Shown here: in pieces, positions 43,241-52,635 of the stretch
How the letters are laid out: every line of letters starts with the position of its first letter
Numbering within the stretch: the stretch's first letter is position 1
Assembly (NCBI RefSeq): GCF_000332275.1
Contig: NZ_CM001776.1
Location: 1,597,268 to 1,661,267 of the forward strand
DNA length: 64,000 nucleotides
Source: Synechococcus sp. PCC 7336
Lineage (GTDB): Bacteria; Cyanobacteriota; Cyanobacteriia; Thermostichales; PCC-7336
Reading direction: 5' to 3'
Notes under the pieces: model-generated
Seen by the model: only the letters and a program-made list of their open reading frames with translations
Databases searched by the model: none
What the model was told of the DNA's origin: nothing
Translations under genes and position numbers: made by a program

Positions 43241-45295
43241 TTAACGCATAGCGGTCTTCATGATTTTCGGTCCATTGCTAACCAAAGGCGAGCACATCGG
43301 AGCCATAATCGTGGTGCTTTGAGCCGTAGCCCCCAAACGCATATTGCGCAGCATCAAGCCCCCTGGGGTGACATACCGCTCGTAGGGCACCGCGTCTTCC
43401 CCAAATGAGTCTACATACTCTTTGCTATCCACAAGGGCATCCACGACAGCGTAATAGCCATCCTTAGAGGCAATATCGAAGAGCGCATTAATTTCCTGAC
43501 GCCCAAACGTCGGACGACCCAACAGGCGGCGATGCAAGAACTCAATCGCCTTGACCACGTACATCGTAGACCAGTACTTATCGCGAAACAGCTTGGACTT
43601 GGCCAACTGGCGGACAAACTCGCGCACGGTGATGTCGCCATTTGACAAGCGAGTCTCTAGCAGACTCAACCGCTGGCCACTGTAAGGTTCGAAGCCATAC
43701 ACCCGCACATAACAGGTGCAAATGACCCGCTGTACAGAGGTTTCTCCCAGACGAACCACCGTTGGAGCCAAGCTCGTGGTGCGGTAGGTGGGGGTGGTGG
43801 TCGCCTTCCCGTTGCCGGGGGTAATGCCGCTGGCGATCAAAATACGCTTCACGTCTTTGTTGACCAATGCCGGACGGGCACTGGGGCTGACGGTGTCTTT
43901 GGGGAAGATGGCCCCAAATTGAATTTCCAGCGAATCGTTGCTCTTGCCGTAGGCATGTTGGTCGGGGAGAGGGGCCTTGTAATCGGAGAACAGCGTGATA
44001 AATTGAGGCACCTTGCGGCGGGGGGCGGCGTAATTAAACAGGTCGAACTTGGCTCCCCAGTTGGCGCTGGTCTGGGCTTCTACCCCCAGCTTGCGCAGAT
44101 AGGGCACAATCTCGTCGCCAAAGTAATCGCCATATTCAGCGCTGTCCACCAAGGCATCCACCAGCGCATTCAAACCCTTTTGGGTGACGATCGCAAAATA
44201 GGCCGAAAACTCTTCGGTGGTTTCGGGGCCGCGTCCCAGAAAATGACGGAAGGCTAATTCCACCACGCGGCTGTTCACAAAAGGCTCGTAAAACTGCTTG
44301 CGGTAGAATTCTGTTTTGCCCAAGCGGCGAATAAACTCCTTCATGGAGATTTCGCCATTTTTCACCTTCGATTCCAGATCGCTGATGCTTTGGCCGTAGG
44401 CACGACGGATATCGCGTTCGAACACCTGGCGGTAGGCTGCTTTCAGAATCCCCTGCTTTTCGCCCTCAGACAGTCCGGGCTTCATCTTGAACACCGGCAC
44501 TTGCTCTGCAGCAGCGTTATAAATCTGAGGCAGTTGCAAACCCTGTAGCTTGACGCCGGTAGAGGCTTTGCGCTGGCGAACCTGATTGGAGGGGGCCGAA
44601 CCGACAAATTCAGTCAGGGCCACATCGAAATATTGGTCGGAGATGGCCTTGGCCTCAGCTGCATTAGCGAATAATTCGCCTGCAGCCTGCTTCATCACCC
44701 TCAGGGCCACAAGCGTTGACTCGCTAGAGCAAGCGGCCTCGATAATCTCTCGCAGACTGCGGGTGTTAACGGCCAAAATGCTGGGATCGCCCGCCACGAT
44801 CGCGTAGGTGATATAGCGCAGGAACCACGCCATATCTCGCAGCGACTTGGTCATGTTAGCCGTGCCGTAGCGACCGACGTCAATCGTCCGAAATCCGGGG
44901 GGAATGGCAACGCTAGTCGTACTGAAGAGGTTGCGCAGTGCTGCCCCGAAGCCTTGGCTTGCCTCCACCACAAATTCGGTGCCGAGGGCCGAACTGCTCG
45001 ATTGCTCCATCGTGCCGTCAGTGTCCTCTAAGGGCTTTTCGAGGTAAGTCATGGCCGCGCCACCCGTAAAGATGCGGCCTGCGGCCTGCGAGACGATGCC
45101 CTCGTAGTTTTGGGAAATAGTACCGGCCACCTGAAGGCGCAACTGCCCGAGCCGGTAAAAATCTGCCAGCCGGTCTAACTCTGTTGGGGTGGGAAAGCGA
45201 TCCTGCTGTTCTGCCTGAGAAAGAGTCGAGACCGGGACCGTTTGGTAGAGACGAGGACGAGAAACCACCGTTCCAGCCGATGTATTAATACCCAT
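43241..45295 (-). CDS. apcE: Phycobilisome core-membrane linker (L-CM)
   Basis: 684 residues. Anchors the phycobilisome core to the thylakoid and is the terminal energy emitter. The N-terminal phycobiliprotein-like domain (about 18-230) keeps the chromophore-binding Cys189 in IIEAACSSES, so it is the standard, not the far-red ApcE2, type. Two linker repeats follow (about 265-415 and 510-640). The usual third and fourth repeats are absent, as in Synechococcus elongatus, predicting a two-cylinder core. No apcA, apcB or apcC is adjacent. The 45296-45592 stretch upstream holds its leader and promoter but no gene. Confidence 0.96.
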   Translation of the reverse strand: MGINTSAGTVVSRPRLYQTVPVSTLSQAEQQDRFPTPTELDRLADFYRLGQLRLQVAGTISQNYEGIVSQAAGRIFTGGAAMTYLEKPLEDTDGTMEQSSSSALGTEFVVEASQGFGAALRNLFSTTSVAIPPGFRTIDVGRYGTANMTKSLRDMAWFLRYITYAIVAGDPSILAVNTRSLREIIEAACSSESTLVALRVMKQAAGELFANAAEAKAISDQYFDVALTEFVGSAPSNQVRQRKASTGVKLQGLQLPQIYNAAAEQVPVFKMKPGLSEGEKQGILKAAYRQVFERDIRRAYGQSISDLESKVKNGEISMKEFIRRLGKTEFYRKQFYEPFVNSRVVELAFRHFLGRGPETTEEFSAYFAIVTQKGLNALVDALVDSAEYGDYFGDEIVPYLRKLGVEAQTSANWGAKFDLFNYAAPRRKVPQFITLFSDYKAPLPDQHAYGKSNDSLEIQFGAIFPKDTVSPSARPALVNKDVKRILIASGITPGNGKATTTPTYRTTSLAPTVVRLGETSVQRVICTCYVRVYGFEPYSGQRLSLLETRLSNGDITVREFVRQLAKSKLFRDKYWSTMYVVKAIEFLHRRLLGRPTFGRQEINALFDIASKDGYYAVVDALVDSKEYVDSFGEDAVPYERYVTPGGLMLRNMRLGATAQSTTIMAPMCSPLVSNGPKIMKTAMR

Positions 45296-45592
45296 CGATA
45301 TGAAAACTCCCTGTTTATAGCAATTCAGCGCAGCGCGAGAGGCTCTCCCGCCACACTAGAGGAAAGATATGAAAAACCGGCACTATTCTAAGCCTCGCTC
45401 GCCCGAGTTTAGAGCCGCTACGGAGCAACTGTCAGGGGTTGTGACGGTTGCCTGCAAAGCTCTCAAGTCCCGACCGCGACAGGGATAGAGAGATACCTAG
45501 ACAGGTTCAGAATACAAGGGCACCCGATCCCCTAGACTGCTTTGTTGCAAGTTGTTACAAAGCTGAGGCTGGCGATCGCGCTCGATCGCCGC

Positions 45593-46348
45593 TTAGGGAA
45601 GGGCGCTCGTCGCCGCCACCAAGGCGATCGCCTCCGTCCATTCCACCACTGCTCCATAGGTATCGCCGGTATGTCCTCCCAGTTGCCGGTACAGCCAAGC
45701 GCCGCTGGCTAGGGCGATCGCCGCGCTGGCTGCCATCCATAACGGGAATGGAAAAGTCGGGGCGGCCAGTTGTCGCAGGGCGACGAATGCGATAACTAGG
45801 AGTAGTGTGGAGGGCCACAGGTCTTGGGGCAGGCGAGTGGTGTCTTTGAGAAAGCGGCCCTTGCCTCGCTCTTTTAGATAGGGGTAGAGGGCGATCGCCA
45901 GCAATTGCCCCCATCGTCCCCAAGCGGGGACCAACAGCAGCACCATCCAGCGGGGTTCGGGCAGGTGTAGCAAGGCGACGTACTTGAGCAACAGCAGGAG
46001 GATAGCTGCCATGACGCCAAAGGCACCGGAATAACTGTCGGTCATGGCTGCGAGACGGCGCTGCAGTCCGGCGGAGGTGCGATCGCCTGCTGCCAAGCCA
46101 TCGGCAGTATCCATTGCCCCATCCACATGCAATCCTGCGGTGATGCCGACCCACAGGCACACCACTAAAACCGAGCGGATCTCGTTGGGCACCAGCCAAT
46201 GTAACAGCCAATCTACGCTCGCCAGCAGGGCTCCAATTGTCAGGCCCACCAAAGGCAGCCAACGGGCGACGCGCTCGAAGTTGAGGGGAACCGAGGGAGG
46301 AATCGGCAGAATGGTGTAGAAGACGAAGGCGGCGAGGAGAGAACGCAT
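45593..46348 (-). CDS. cobS: Adenosylcobinamide-GDP ribazoletransferase (cobalamin synthase)
   Basis: Joins adenosylcobinamide-GDP to alpha-ribazole in late B12 synthesis. 251 residues from ATG 46348 (MRSLLAAFVFYTILPIP), the usual family start; an upstream start would leave almost no promoter before the divergent gene. Motifs GLHVDGAMDTADGLAAGD, MTDSYSGAFGVM and GGHTGDTYGAVVEWTEA are present, with about six membrane helices. Other cob genes are not in the window. Confidence 0.94.
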   Translation of the reverse strand: MRSLLAAFVFYTILPIPPSVPLNFERVARWLPLVGLTIGALLASVDWLLHWLVPNEIRSVLVVCLWVGITAGLHVDGAMDTADGLAAGDRTSAGLQRRLAAMTDSYSGAFGVMAAILLLLLKYVALLHLPEPRWMVLLLVPAWGRWGQLLAIALYPYLKERGKGRFLKDTTRLPQDLWPSTLLLVIAFVALRQLAAPTFPFPLWMAASAAIALASGAWLYRQLGGHTGDTYGAVVEWTEAIALVAATSALP

Positions 46349-46418
46349 GAGCGGTTTGGGGCGGGGGTGAGGGAGAGCTTCTGAGTGGACAATAGATAGT
46401 ACCAATCAAGTTTCTCCG

Positions 46419-46904
46419 ATGACCGAATCTCCTACCCCAGTTCCCAGTCCAGAAGCATCTGCGCTGACAGATATCGAGCAACCCGCTGCCTCGATTGTCC
46501 CCAGCTACGGCTGGCATTTATTTCTGTGCGCCGACCAAACCAAGCCCAAATGCTGTGCCAAGCCTGATGGTCTGGAGTCTTGGAACTATTTGAAAAAGCG
46601 CTTGAAGACTTTGGGATTGGAGAAGGGAGAGCTGCGGGTTTATCGCACCAAAGCGAACTGTTTGAGGGGCTGCGATTACAACATTCCCGGCCCGGTGATG
46701 CTGATCTATCCGGGGGGCTACTGGTATCAATCCGTGACGCCCGAGGTTGTGGAGCGCATTTTGCAAGAGCACGTCACGGGCGGTATCCCCGTTGAGGATT
46801 ATCTAGTGGCCCAGACCCCATTGCCACAGCTCCGAGCAGACCCCCAAGCCACCCCATCCCTGCCGACAGCGGCATCTCCTCCAATGCCTGCCACTGAAGA
46901 TTGA
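46419..46904 (+). CDS. Thioredoxin-like [2Fe-2S] ferredoxin domain protein
   Basis: 161 residues. The core (30-130) has four cysteines of a thioredoxin-fold ferredoxin: one in HLFLCADQ, the KCC pair after it, and NCLRGCDYNIPGPVMLIYPGGYWY. Proteins of this kind bind a [2Fe-2S] cluster and occur near cobalamin genes in cyanobacteria, fitting its divergent position next to cobS. N- and C-terminal tails are Pro/Ala-rich and probably disordered. Confidence 0.88.
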   Translation: MTESPTPVPSPEASALTDIEQPAASIVPSYGWHLFLCADQTKPKCCAKPDGLESWNYLKKRLKTLGLEKGELRVYRTKANCLRGCDYNIPGPVMLIYPGGYWYQSVTPEVVERILQEHVTGGIPVEDYLVAQTPLPQLRADPQATPSLPTAASPPMPATED

Positions 46905-47168
46905 ATGATAACTCTGCTATTGTGTTGGCGCACCTCAAGCTAGTCGGGTAACCTAGACATGCAAGTATAGGATTACAGCTTAATTTGTAGGATGTAGAGG
47001 CAAGCATGAATCTACACTACGCTTCAGATAAAGGCGTTTCGAAGTATCGTTCGAATTTCCGGCTCGTGCGTGGAGCTACTGGTGTTCTCCGTGTAGATGT
47101 TGAAAAAGCAAACGCTGCAATGAAGTACGCGATGCAAGCTCGAAAAGAGCGCCACGACCTCGAAGGCG

Positions 47169-49103
47169 TTACAAGTTCTCGATCGCCACTGGCTCCAGAT
47201 CATCTGCCAACTCGAAGCCAAACACCCGAGCGTAGAAATACATCTCCCCATCCAGAGCTCGCTTGATATTTTTCGCCTGCCGAAAGCCGTGTTGCTCCCC
47301 CTCAAACAATACGTACGCGACTGGCAATCCCTTAACCCGCAACGCCTCCACCATTAACTCCGCCTGATTGGGGGGCACAATCTTATCCTCGCTCCCCTGC
47401 AAAAAGATAATCGGACAAGACAGCTCATCCGTAAAGTGGATAGGCGATCGCGCCTCGTACACCGCCTTCGCCTCCGGGTACGGCCCCACTAAGCTATCCA
47501 GATAGCGGGATTCGAACTTGTGGGTATCTCGCGCCAGTACCTCTAAATCGCTCACCCCGTAATAACTGGCCCCTGCCTTAAACACATCCCGAAAGGTCAG
47601 GGCAGCTAGGGTCGTGTAACCTCCCGCACTGCTGCCGTCGATCGCGAGGCGATCGCCATCCGCCAAGCCGCGCTCCACTAAATACAGGGCACCATTGGCG
47701 CAATCATCCACATCCACAACGCCCCACTGACCCTTCAACTGCTCTCGATAAGCCTGCCCGTAGCCCGTACTGCCGCCATAATTCACATCCAACACCGCCC
47801 AGCCGCGACTGGTCCAATATTGAATCCGCCAATCGAGACTGGCTGCTGTTGCCGCTGTGGGGCCGCCGTGACTCTTCACCAATAGCGGCGGCTGTTCGCC
47901 TGCTGGAGCTGCAAAATCGGGATTGCTGGGGGGGTAATAGAAGGCGTACGCGGTGCGATCGCCACTCGTGGGGAACTCAATTTCCTCCGGCACCGAAAGG
48001 TAGGCTTCCTCCACCGACACCGTACTGGCTCGACGCAGCTCCTCAATCTCCAGCGTGGCTAAATCTAAACGCACGATCGCCGCAGACTGTTGGGCCGAAG
48101 CGGCGATCGACACCGCTTGCCCCGCTCCCACCTGCAGGCCCCCCATCTGGGAAAACGGGACTGGAATTTCGGTAACGGCTAGCGTGTCGAGATTGAGACG
48201 CGCCAAATGTCCGAGACCTTGGTGGTTGTAGGCACAAATGAGGGAGTTTGCCGATTCGAAGCCGTAGGTGGACATGCGAAACACCCAATGGGGCAAGCCA
48301 AATTCGGCCTCCATCGGCAGCAGGGGCTCTACGCTGTTCCCCCGCCAGCGATACAAATTCCACCAGCCACTGCGATCGCTGACAAAGGTCAACACTCCAT
48401 CCGGCGACCATTCCGGTTGCACGATGGCTTCTTGCAACCCACCCGCGATCTTCTGCGAATTTGCGATCGAGCCATCAGAAGCGATCGCCCCCAGCCAAAG
48501 CTCAGTACCATCCCAGGGCATATTGGGATGATTCCAGCACAGCCAAGCCAGTTGCGAACCGTCGGGGCTGAGTCGGGGGGAAGAATAAAAATCGGCTCCA
48601 GCCACCAGAATCGTTCCCACGCTTTCTGCATTGAGATCGACTCCCACGATCGCATTGATAGGCTCCCGACCCGCTTGACTGTGGTCTTCCCTCACGCAAA
48701 TCAGTCGCTGTCGGCGGTCATCCAATACCCCATCGGCATAGCGCAAATCTGTTCCCTCGGGCGAGATCGGTGCAGCGGACTGTCCGGCAGTTTGGCGATA
48801 GAGTCGCTGGTCGGCAAAGTTGGAGAAATACACCGTCGAGTCGCTGACGATGAAGGCTCCGCCACCATATTCGTGAACGCGGGTACGCGCGTTAAAGGAT
48901 TCCTCCAGCACATCTACATCGGTTCCATCGGGGGAGCGACGGACGATCGCCTGACGTCCCCCTTCAGCGGGACGCCCTTCGCTCCAATAAATATCGGAGC
49001 CATCCAGCCGAATTTCCCCCAGTCTCAAGCTGTCCGCCACGATCGCCTCTGACGTGATGGGGGATTTCCAGGAACCATAGGGAGCAATGCGCGCTGCAGC
49101 CAT
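47169..49103 (-). CDS. S9-family peptidase (prolyl oligopeptidase/acylaminoacyl peptidase type)
   Basis: 644 residues from ATG 49103; GTG 49127 is possible but lacks a well-placed ribosome site. An N-terminal beta-propeller (about 1-370) guards a C-terminal alpha/beta hydrolase with the nucleophile in DGSSAGGYTTLAAL, acid in GSEDKIVPP and His in GEQHGFR. No signal peptide. It should cleave short peptides from their N-terminus in the cytoplasm. Confidence 0.93.
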   Translation of the reverse strand: MAAARIAPYGSWKSPITSEAIVADSLRLGEIRLDGSDIYWSEGRPAEGGRQAIVRRSPDGTDVDVLEESFNARTRVHEYGGGAFIVSDSTVYFSNFADQRLYRQTAGQSAAPISPEGTDLRYADGVLDDRRQRLICVREDHSQAGREPINAIVGVDLNAESVGTILVAGADFYSSPRLSPDGSQLAWLCWNHPNMPWDGTELWLGAIASDGSIANSQKIAGGLQEAIVQPEWSPDGVLTFVSDRSGWWNLYRWRGNSVEPLLPMEAEFGLPHWVFRMSTYGFESANSLICAYNHQGLGHLARLNLDTLAVTEIPVPFSQMGGLQVGAGQAVSIAASAQQSAAIVRLDLATLEIEELRRASTVSVEEAYLSVPEEIEFPTSGDRTAYAFYYPPSNPDFAAPAGEQPPLLVKSHGGPTAATAASLDWRIQYWTSRGWAVLDVNYGGSTGYGQAYREQLKGQWGVVDVDDCANGALYLVERGLADGDRLAIDGSSAGGYTTLAALTFRDVFKAGASYYGVSDLEVLARDTHKFESRYLDSLVGPYPEAKAVYEARSPIHFTDELSCPIIFLQGSEDKIVPPNQAELMVEALRVKGLPVAYVLFEGEQHGFRQAKNIKRALDGEMYFYARVFGFELADDLEPVAIENL

Positions 49104-49260
49104 GCCAGTTTTGCCTTTCTGAGTCACCTCTATCAGTTCAGAGCATAAGCGCTGGCGATGGGGTTGGAAAGATTGGGGCTAAGCGACCTGCCCGCCGATG
49201 AGAGCGTGACGGATATGAGATGCTGGTGGCAGATGGAGCCCGATCGGGAACTGGTGAGCC

Positions 49261-50229
49261 TTGCGCGTCGGAATTGTCGGGACTGGATATGCTGCACGCC
49301 TGCGGGCGGAAGCTCTGCAACAGGAGCTGCGCTGCGAATTAGTGGCAGTTGTGGGGCGCGATCGCGATCGCACAGCCGGATTTGCCGCAGGGTTTGAGGC
49401 TAAGGCGCTATCGGATTGCGAAGCGCTGTTGCGAGACTTCGATGTCGATTTAGTCTTTGTCAGCACCATTAATTGCCATCACGCCAGCATCGTCCGCCAA
49501 CTGTTAGAGGCGGGCAAGCATGTGGTGGTGGAATATCCGATCGCCTTCGACCTGTCGGAGGCCAGGGATCTGATTGAGTTAGCCAAACGCCAACATCGGC
49601 TGCTGCATGTGGAGCATGTCGAACTGCTCAGTGGCATCCACCTCGCCCTCAAACGGGAACTCCCGGCTTTGGGCTCGATCCTGTACGCCAACTATGTCTC
49701 GGTCAAGGCCGCCCATCCCGCTCCCCAGCGATGGACCTACCAGCCGGATTTATTTGGTTTTCCTCTAGTCGGTGCCCTCTCTCGCATTCATCGCTTAGTC
49801 GATTTGCTCGGTGCTGTCGAACGGGTGTCTTGCCAATTGCGCTATCGCGGCCCCCATCTGCCCGATCGCTTTTCCAGTTGTGTGTGTTCGGCTCAACTGA
49901 CGTTTTGCAGTGGGGCAGTGGCGGATGTGGTCTATGCCAAAGGCGAGTCTCTCTGGCGATCGCGCCGCACGATTGAACTTCACGGCGAGAGTGGGTCGCT
50001 TCAGTTGGGGGGGGAACAAAATGTGGCGATTGATGGCAATGGCGTCCGCAAGGTGGATATGGGCAGTCGGCGGGGCTTGTTTTACCGAGATACCCAGGCG
50101 GCGATCGACCATCTTCTAGGGGGGAAACCCCTTTACACGTCTGCGCTGGAGAGTTTGCGATCGCTTGAGGTGGCCCTAGCTGCCGAACAAGCTGCTGCCT
50201 CGCAGCAAACCGTTACGCTTCCCCTATAA
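49261..50229 (+). CDS. bvdR: Biliverdin reductase (cyanobacterial BvdR)
   Basis: 322 residues of the Gfo/Idh/MocA fold. Rossmann start VGIVGTGYAARLRAE (3-17), then VVVEYPIAF, LLHVEHVELLSGIHLA, APQRWTYQPDLFGFPLVGALSRIHR and GSRRGLFYRDT. These line up closely with Synechocystis BvdR as I remember it. It reduces biliverdin IXalpha to bilirubin and is needed for normal phycobilisome assembly in Synechocystis. The start must be TTG 49261, because a stop codon lies two codons upstream. Confidence 0.88.
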   Translation: MRVGIVGTGYAARLRAEALQQELRCELVAVVGRDRDRTAGFAAGFEAKALSDCEALLRDFDVDLVFVSTINCHHASIVRQLLEAGKHVVVEYPIAFDLSEARDLIELAKRQHRLLHVEHVELLSGIHLALKRELPALGSILYANYVSVKAAHPAPQRWTYQPDLFGFPLVGALSRIHRLVDLLGAVERVSCQLRYRGPHLPDRFSSCVCSAQLTFCSGAVADVVYAKGESLWRSRRTIELHGESGSLQLGGEQNVAIDGNGVRKVDMGSRRGLFYRDTQAAIDHLLGGKPLYTSALESLRSLEVALAAEQAAASQQTVTLPL

Positions 50230-50235
50230 ATTCAC

Positions 50236-50820
50236 TCACTGGCCTGCTGCACTCTCCAGCGATCGCCCTCGACTCGCCTGAATCGCTGCCCAAGTCCGCT
50301 GCACCGTTAAGTCTTCTAGCTCGACCGGCGTGGCATTCGGGTAAACGGGATCGTCTGCAATGGGCACCAGCAAAAGTTGCTCGGCCACCTGCGCCGTTGG
50401 CCGATAGGCTTCAATCTGCTCGAACGCCGACCACAGAATCGTCGGAATGGCAGCGGGACGGCCCGGAATAGCGCGCTCGAAGTAGATCGTGCGATCGGAT
50501 TTCCACAGGTTGCAAGACTGGCAAAGGGGCTGTAGGTTAGCAGGTCGATTGGGACCGCCGCGACTGAGGGGAATAATGTGATCGCGGGCGATCGCCCCCT
50601 CCGTCTGTTCCCAGGCAACACCGCAGCAGGGGCAGCAGGGGTAAAGCCGCAACAACTGCCAAAACTCAGCCTCCGACACCCTATGGGTCGTATCGTAGCT
50701 CGCTCGACGCTCGCGCGCCCTGGCATGCTTGTGCTTGCGCACCTGTTGGGATGCGCAGGTGGGACAGTCCTGCGGTTGAAATAAGAACGTGTCGCGGCAG
50801 CGGGGGCAAGTGTAGGCCAC
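50236..50820 (-). CDS. HNH endonuclease with zinc ribbon
   Basis: About 194 residues from GTG 50820 (next residues AYTCPRCRDTF); a longer ATG start at 50910 would overlap ycf54 by 71 bases. An N-terminal zinc ribbon (CPRC...CPTC) and an HNH core with CPCC, RDHIIPLSRGGPNRPANLQPLC and CNLWKSD. The catalytic His and Asn are present. Such genes are common solo nucleases in cyanobacteria. It follows ycf54 on the same strand. Confidence 0.87.
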   Translation of the reverse strand: MAYTCPRCRDTFLFQPQDCPTCASQQVRKHKHARARERRASYDTTHRVSEAEFWQLLRLYPCCPCCGVAWEQTEGAIARDHIIPLSRGGPNRPANLQPLCQSCNLWKSDRTIYFERAIPGRPAAIPTILWSAFEQIEAYRPTAQVAEQLLLVPIADDPVYPNATPVELEDLTVQRTWAAIQASRGRSLESAAGQ

Positions 50821-50839
50821 AAGCGAATTGAGTCGGGGT

Positions 50840-51163
50840 CTATTCGAGCAGCGAGGCGAGCGGATCGGGGATGGTATCGCTAGGGGCGACAAACTCGCCC
50901 ATTTCGACAAATTCTAGCCGCAACTTCAGCCAGCGGATCGCCTTTGGATCGGAGGACACAATCGCGATCGCCGGAGCGTCAATCCTCGCCCGCACCCCAT
51001 CGAATTCCGGTGCAGACAGAAACGCGGGCCGCTCCACATAGAAAAAATCAATCGGCTTGCCGCGCTCCGCGTAATTGCGCTTGCGCTCCTCCAACACCTC
51101 GTCCAACGGTTCGGACTCGATAAACGCTTTGCTGGCGGCAATAAAATAATAGGTCTCAGTCAT
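50840..51163 (-). CDS. ycf54: Ycf54, Mg-protoporphyrin monomethylester cyclase subunit
   Basis: 107 residues matching the Ycf54/DUF2488 family: YYFIAASKAFIESEPLDEVLEER, GKPIDFFYVERPAFLSAPEF, IVSSDPKAIRWLKLRLEFV and the ending SDTIPDPLASLLE. It stabilises the aerobic cyclase AcsF/CycI, which closes ring E of chlorophyll. acsF itself is not in this window. Start ATG 51163. Confidence 0.92.
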   Translation of the reverse strand: MTETYYFIAASKAFIESEPLDEVLEERKRNYAERGKPIDFFYVERPAFLSAPEFDGVRARIDAPAIAIVSSDPKAIRWLKLRLEFVEMGEFVAPSDTIPDPLASLLE

Positions 51164-51259
51164 CAGCCTGCTTGCAATACCTGCAGTATCTTACCGAGGG
51201 ATGCGATTGGGCGAAACCACTCCCCGCAAAACGTTACCCGTCAAAAATCCCCCCCAAAC

Positions 51260-51670
51260 CTACAGATCGTTCTCGCGATCGAACCGATCCATCTCCGGGC
51301 TGGCGCAGCCGTAGATATCTCCAATGTGTTCCCGACAGCAGGCCGCCGCATATTGGGGGAGCTCGTCAGCCGAGACGCCAAACATCACGCCAAAGGTTTG
51401 AGGGGTTACGCGGCAAAAGGAGGGACGACTCTTGTAGATGCTGCACTGGCGCTGCTGGCGATCGTAGTGAATGCACCAACCATCCTCCCCCACCATGCCC
51501 AGATACTGTTGCAGTTCTGTGGCCGAGAGATAGCTGTCTAACTCATCCCGCTCGTCGGGTTCGAGATAGCAACAGGCACCGCAATGGCTGACGCAGTGCC
51601 ATCCTCCCCGTTGGGATTCGACCGGTCGATCGGAGAGAGAAAAGCGATCGCCTGCATTCAGATCGGTCAA
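51260..51670 (-). CDS. YkgJ-family cysteine cluster protein
   Basis: 136 residues with the metal-binding pattern of UPF0153/YkgJ: CVSHCGACCYLEPDE, CIHYD, CSIYKSRPSFCR and a late CCREH. The family is thought to bind zinc or an Fe-S cluster; its role is unknown. It stands alone between ycf54 and the yefM-yoeB module. Confidence 0.88.
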   Translation of the reverse strand: MTDLNAGDRFSLSDRPVESQRGGWHCVSHCGACCYLEPDERDELDSYLSATELQQYLGMVGEDGWCIHYDRQQRQCSIYKSRPSFCRVTPQTFGVMFGVSADELPQYAAACCREHIGDIYGCASPEMDRFDRENDL

Positions 51671-51839
51671 GTTCTAGTCCTCGCGGATGTATGTAACACT
51701 CGAATCCTCAGTACCCACTTTAGACCCACATACCCACTCTAACTGTAGCGATCGGTCTGTCGCGAACGGTGGGACATGGATCGCACTCTTCTCCATCACT
51801 GGCAAGCACTTGACTGGGCGAGACACTCCGTCAGCTGTT

Positions 51840-51855
51840 GTACGTAATACCGTAC
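51840..51855 (+). promoter_or_regulatory. Candidate operator palindrome upstream of yefM
   Basis: GTACG and CGTAC flank six bases, about 30 bases before the antitoxin ATG. YefM-type antitoxins repress their own promoter at TGTAC-containing palindromes, and this site begins TTGTACG. Position and symmetry fit; binding is inference. Confidence 0.4.
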
Positions 51856-51885
51856 GATAGGAGAGGCAGAGTTTACGATACCGGT

Positions 51886-52137
51886 ATGCCAGACTCCAAT
51901 ATCATTCCTATCACTGAGGCTCGACAAACACTGTTTGGGCTTGTTGACCGCGTCAACGACTCTCACGAACCCGTTTTTATTACTGGCAAGCGGGGAAGTG
52001 CCGTCCTGGTTAGCGAGGAAGACTGGCGATCGATCCAGGAAACGCTTTACCTGAAATCGATATCTGGTGTTTGGGATTCGATTGAGGCAGGGATGAAGCA
52101 GCCCATTGAAGACTGCGCGGACGACCTCCCCTGGTAG
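51886..52137 (+). CDS. yefM: YefM/Phd-family antitoxin
   Basis: 83 residues from ATG 51886 (MPDSNIIPITEARQTL). The DNA-binding N-terminus reads ITEARQTLFGLVDRVNDSHEPVFITGKRGSAVLVSEEDW, classic Phd/YefM. The acidic C-terminus wraps the toxin. The toxin gene starts 8 bases downstream. The pair looks complete and is probably autorepressed. Confidence 0.92.
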   Translation: MPDSNIIPITEARQTLFGLVDRVNDSHEPVFITGKRGSAVLVSEEDWRSIQETLYLKSISGVWDSIEAGMKQPIEDCADDLPW

Positions 52138-52145
52138 AGAGATAG

Positions 52146-52412
52146 ATGTCTTGGAGGTTGAAATATAGCAAGCAAGCGCAGAAAGATTCGCTGAGGCTTG
52201 CCTCGGCTGGGCTGAAGGGCAAAGCAGAGAAACTGTTAGCGATTTTGGCTGACAATCCCTACCAATCGCCACCCAGCGTTGAGAAGCTCAAAGGCACCTC
52301 AAGCCCGGTTTACTCTCGCAGAATTAATATCCAACATCGTCTGGTTTATCAAGTCTTCGAGGAGGAACGCCTTGTCAAAGTCTTGCGGATGTGGACGCAT
52401 TACGGCGATTAA
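52146..52412 (+). CDS. yoeB: YoeB-type mRNA interferase toxin
   Basis: 88 residues of the Txe/YoeB family, cutting mRNA in the ribosomal A site. The conserved Glu is in VEKLKG, the catalytic Arg in INIQHRLVYQV and the C-terminal His-Tyr in MWTHYGD. All catalytic residues are present. It follows yefM directly. Confidence 0.93.
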   Translation: MSWRLKYSKQAQKDSLRLASAGLKGKAEKLLAILADNPYQSPPSVEKLKGTSSPVYSRRINIQHRLVYQVFEEERLVKVLRMWTHYGD

Positions 52413-52635
52413 CTTTGTTGTATTCGAGTCAGGGGTCCAGTCCGCATTCGAACTCCCGTTACCCAGAAAGCAGGCTGGGTCAGTGCAGTGTATCTGCTAG
52501 CGCTCAGATTCAGTGAAATCGCTGTTGTAGACTCGCGATCGCCCCCGGTCCGAGCTGTCAGAATCTTGATATGATGGCCGTCTAGGATGGTGTTTGAGCT
52601 CGAACAGCGCGAGCGGTCAACGGTGGAGGGTGATG

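Noticed and set aside
45555-46517. Long Arg-rich open frame overlapping cobS in another frame
   Set aside because: Composition (Arg, Pro, Ser-rich) is that of a high-GC shadow; cobS is a clear family match.
47006-47266. Open frame of 86 codons on the plus strand with a GAGG upstream
   Set aside because: Its last third is the antisense of the S9 peptidase gene, its composition is not protein-like after residue 50 and I recognise no family. It could still be a short gene, but support is too weak.
47505-47530. GGGATTCGAACTT resembling an antisense tRNA T loop
   Set aside because: It lies inside the conserved coding sequence of the S9 peptidase and has no acceptor stem.
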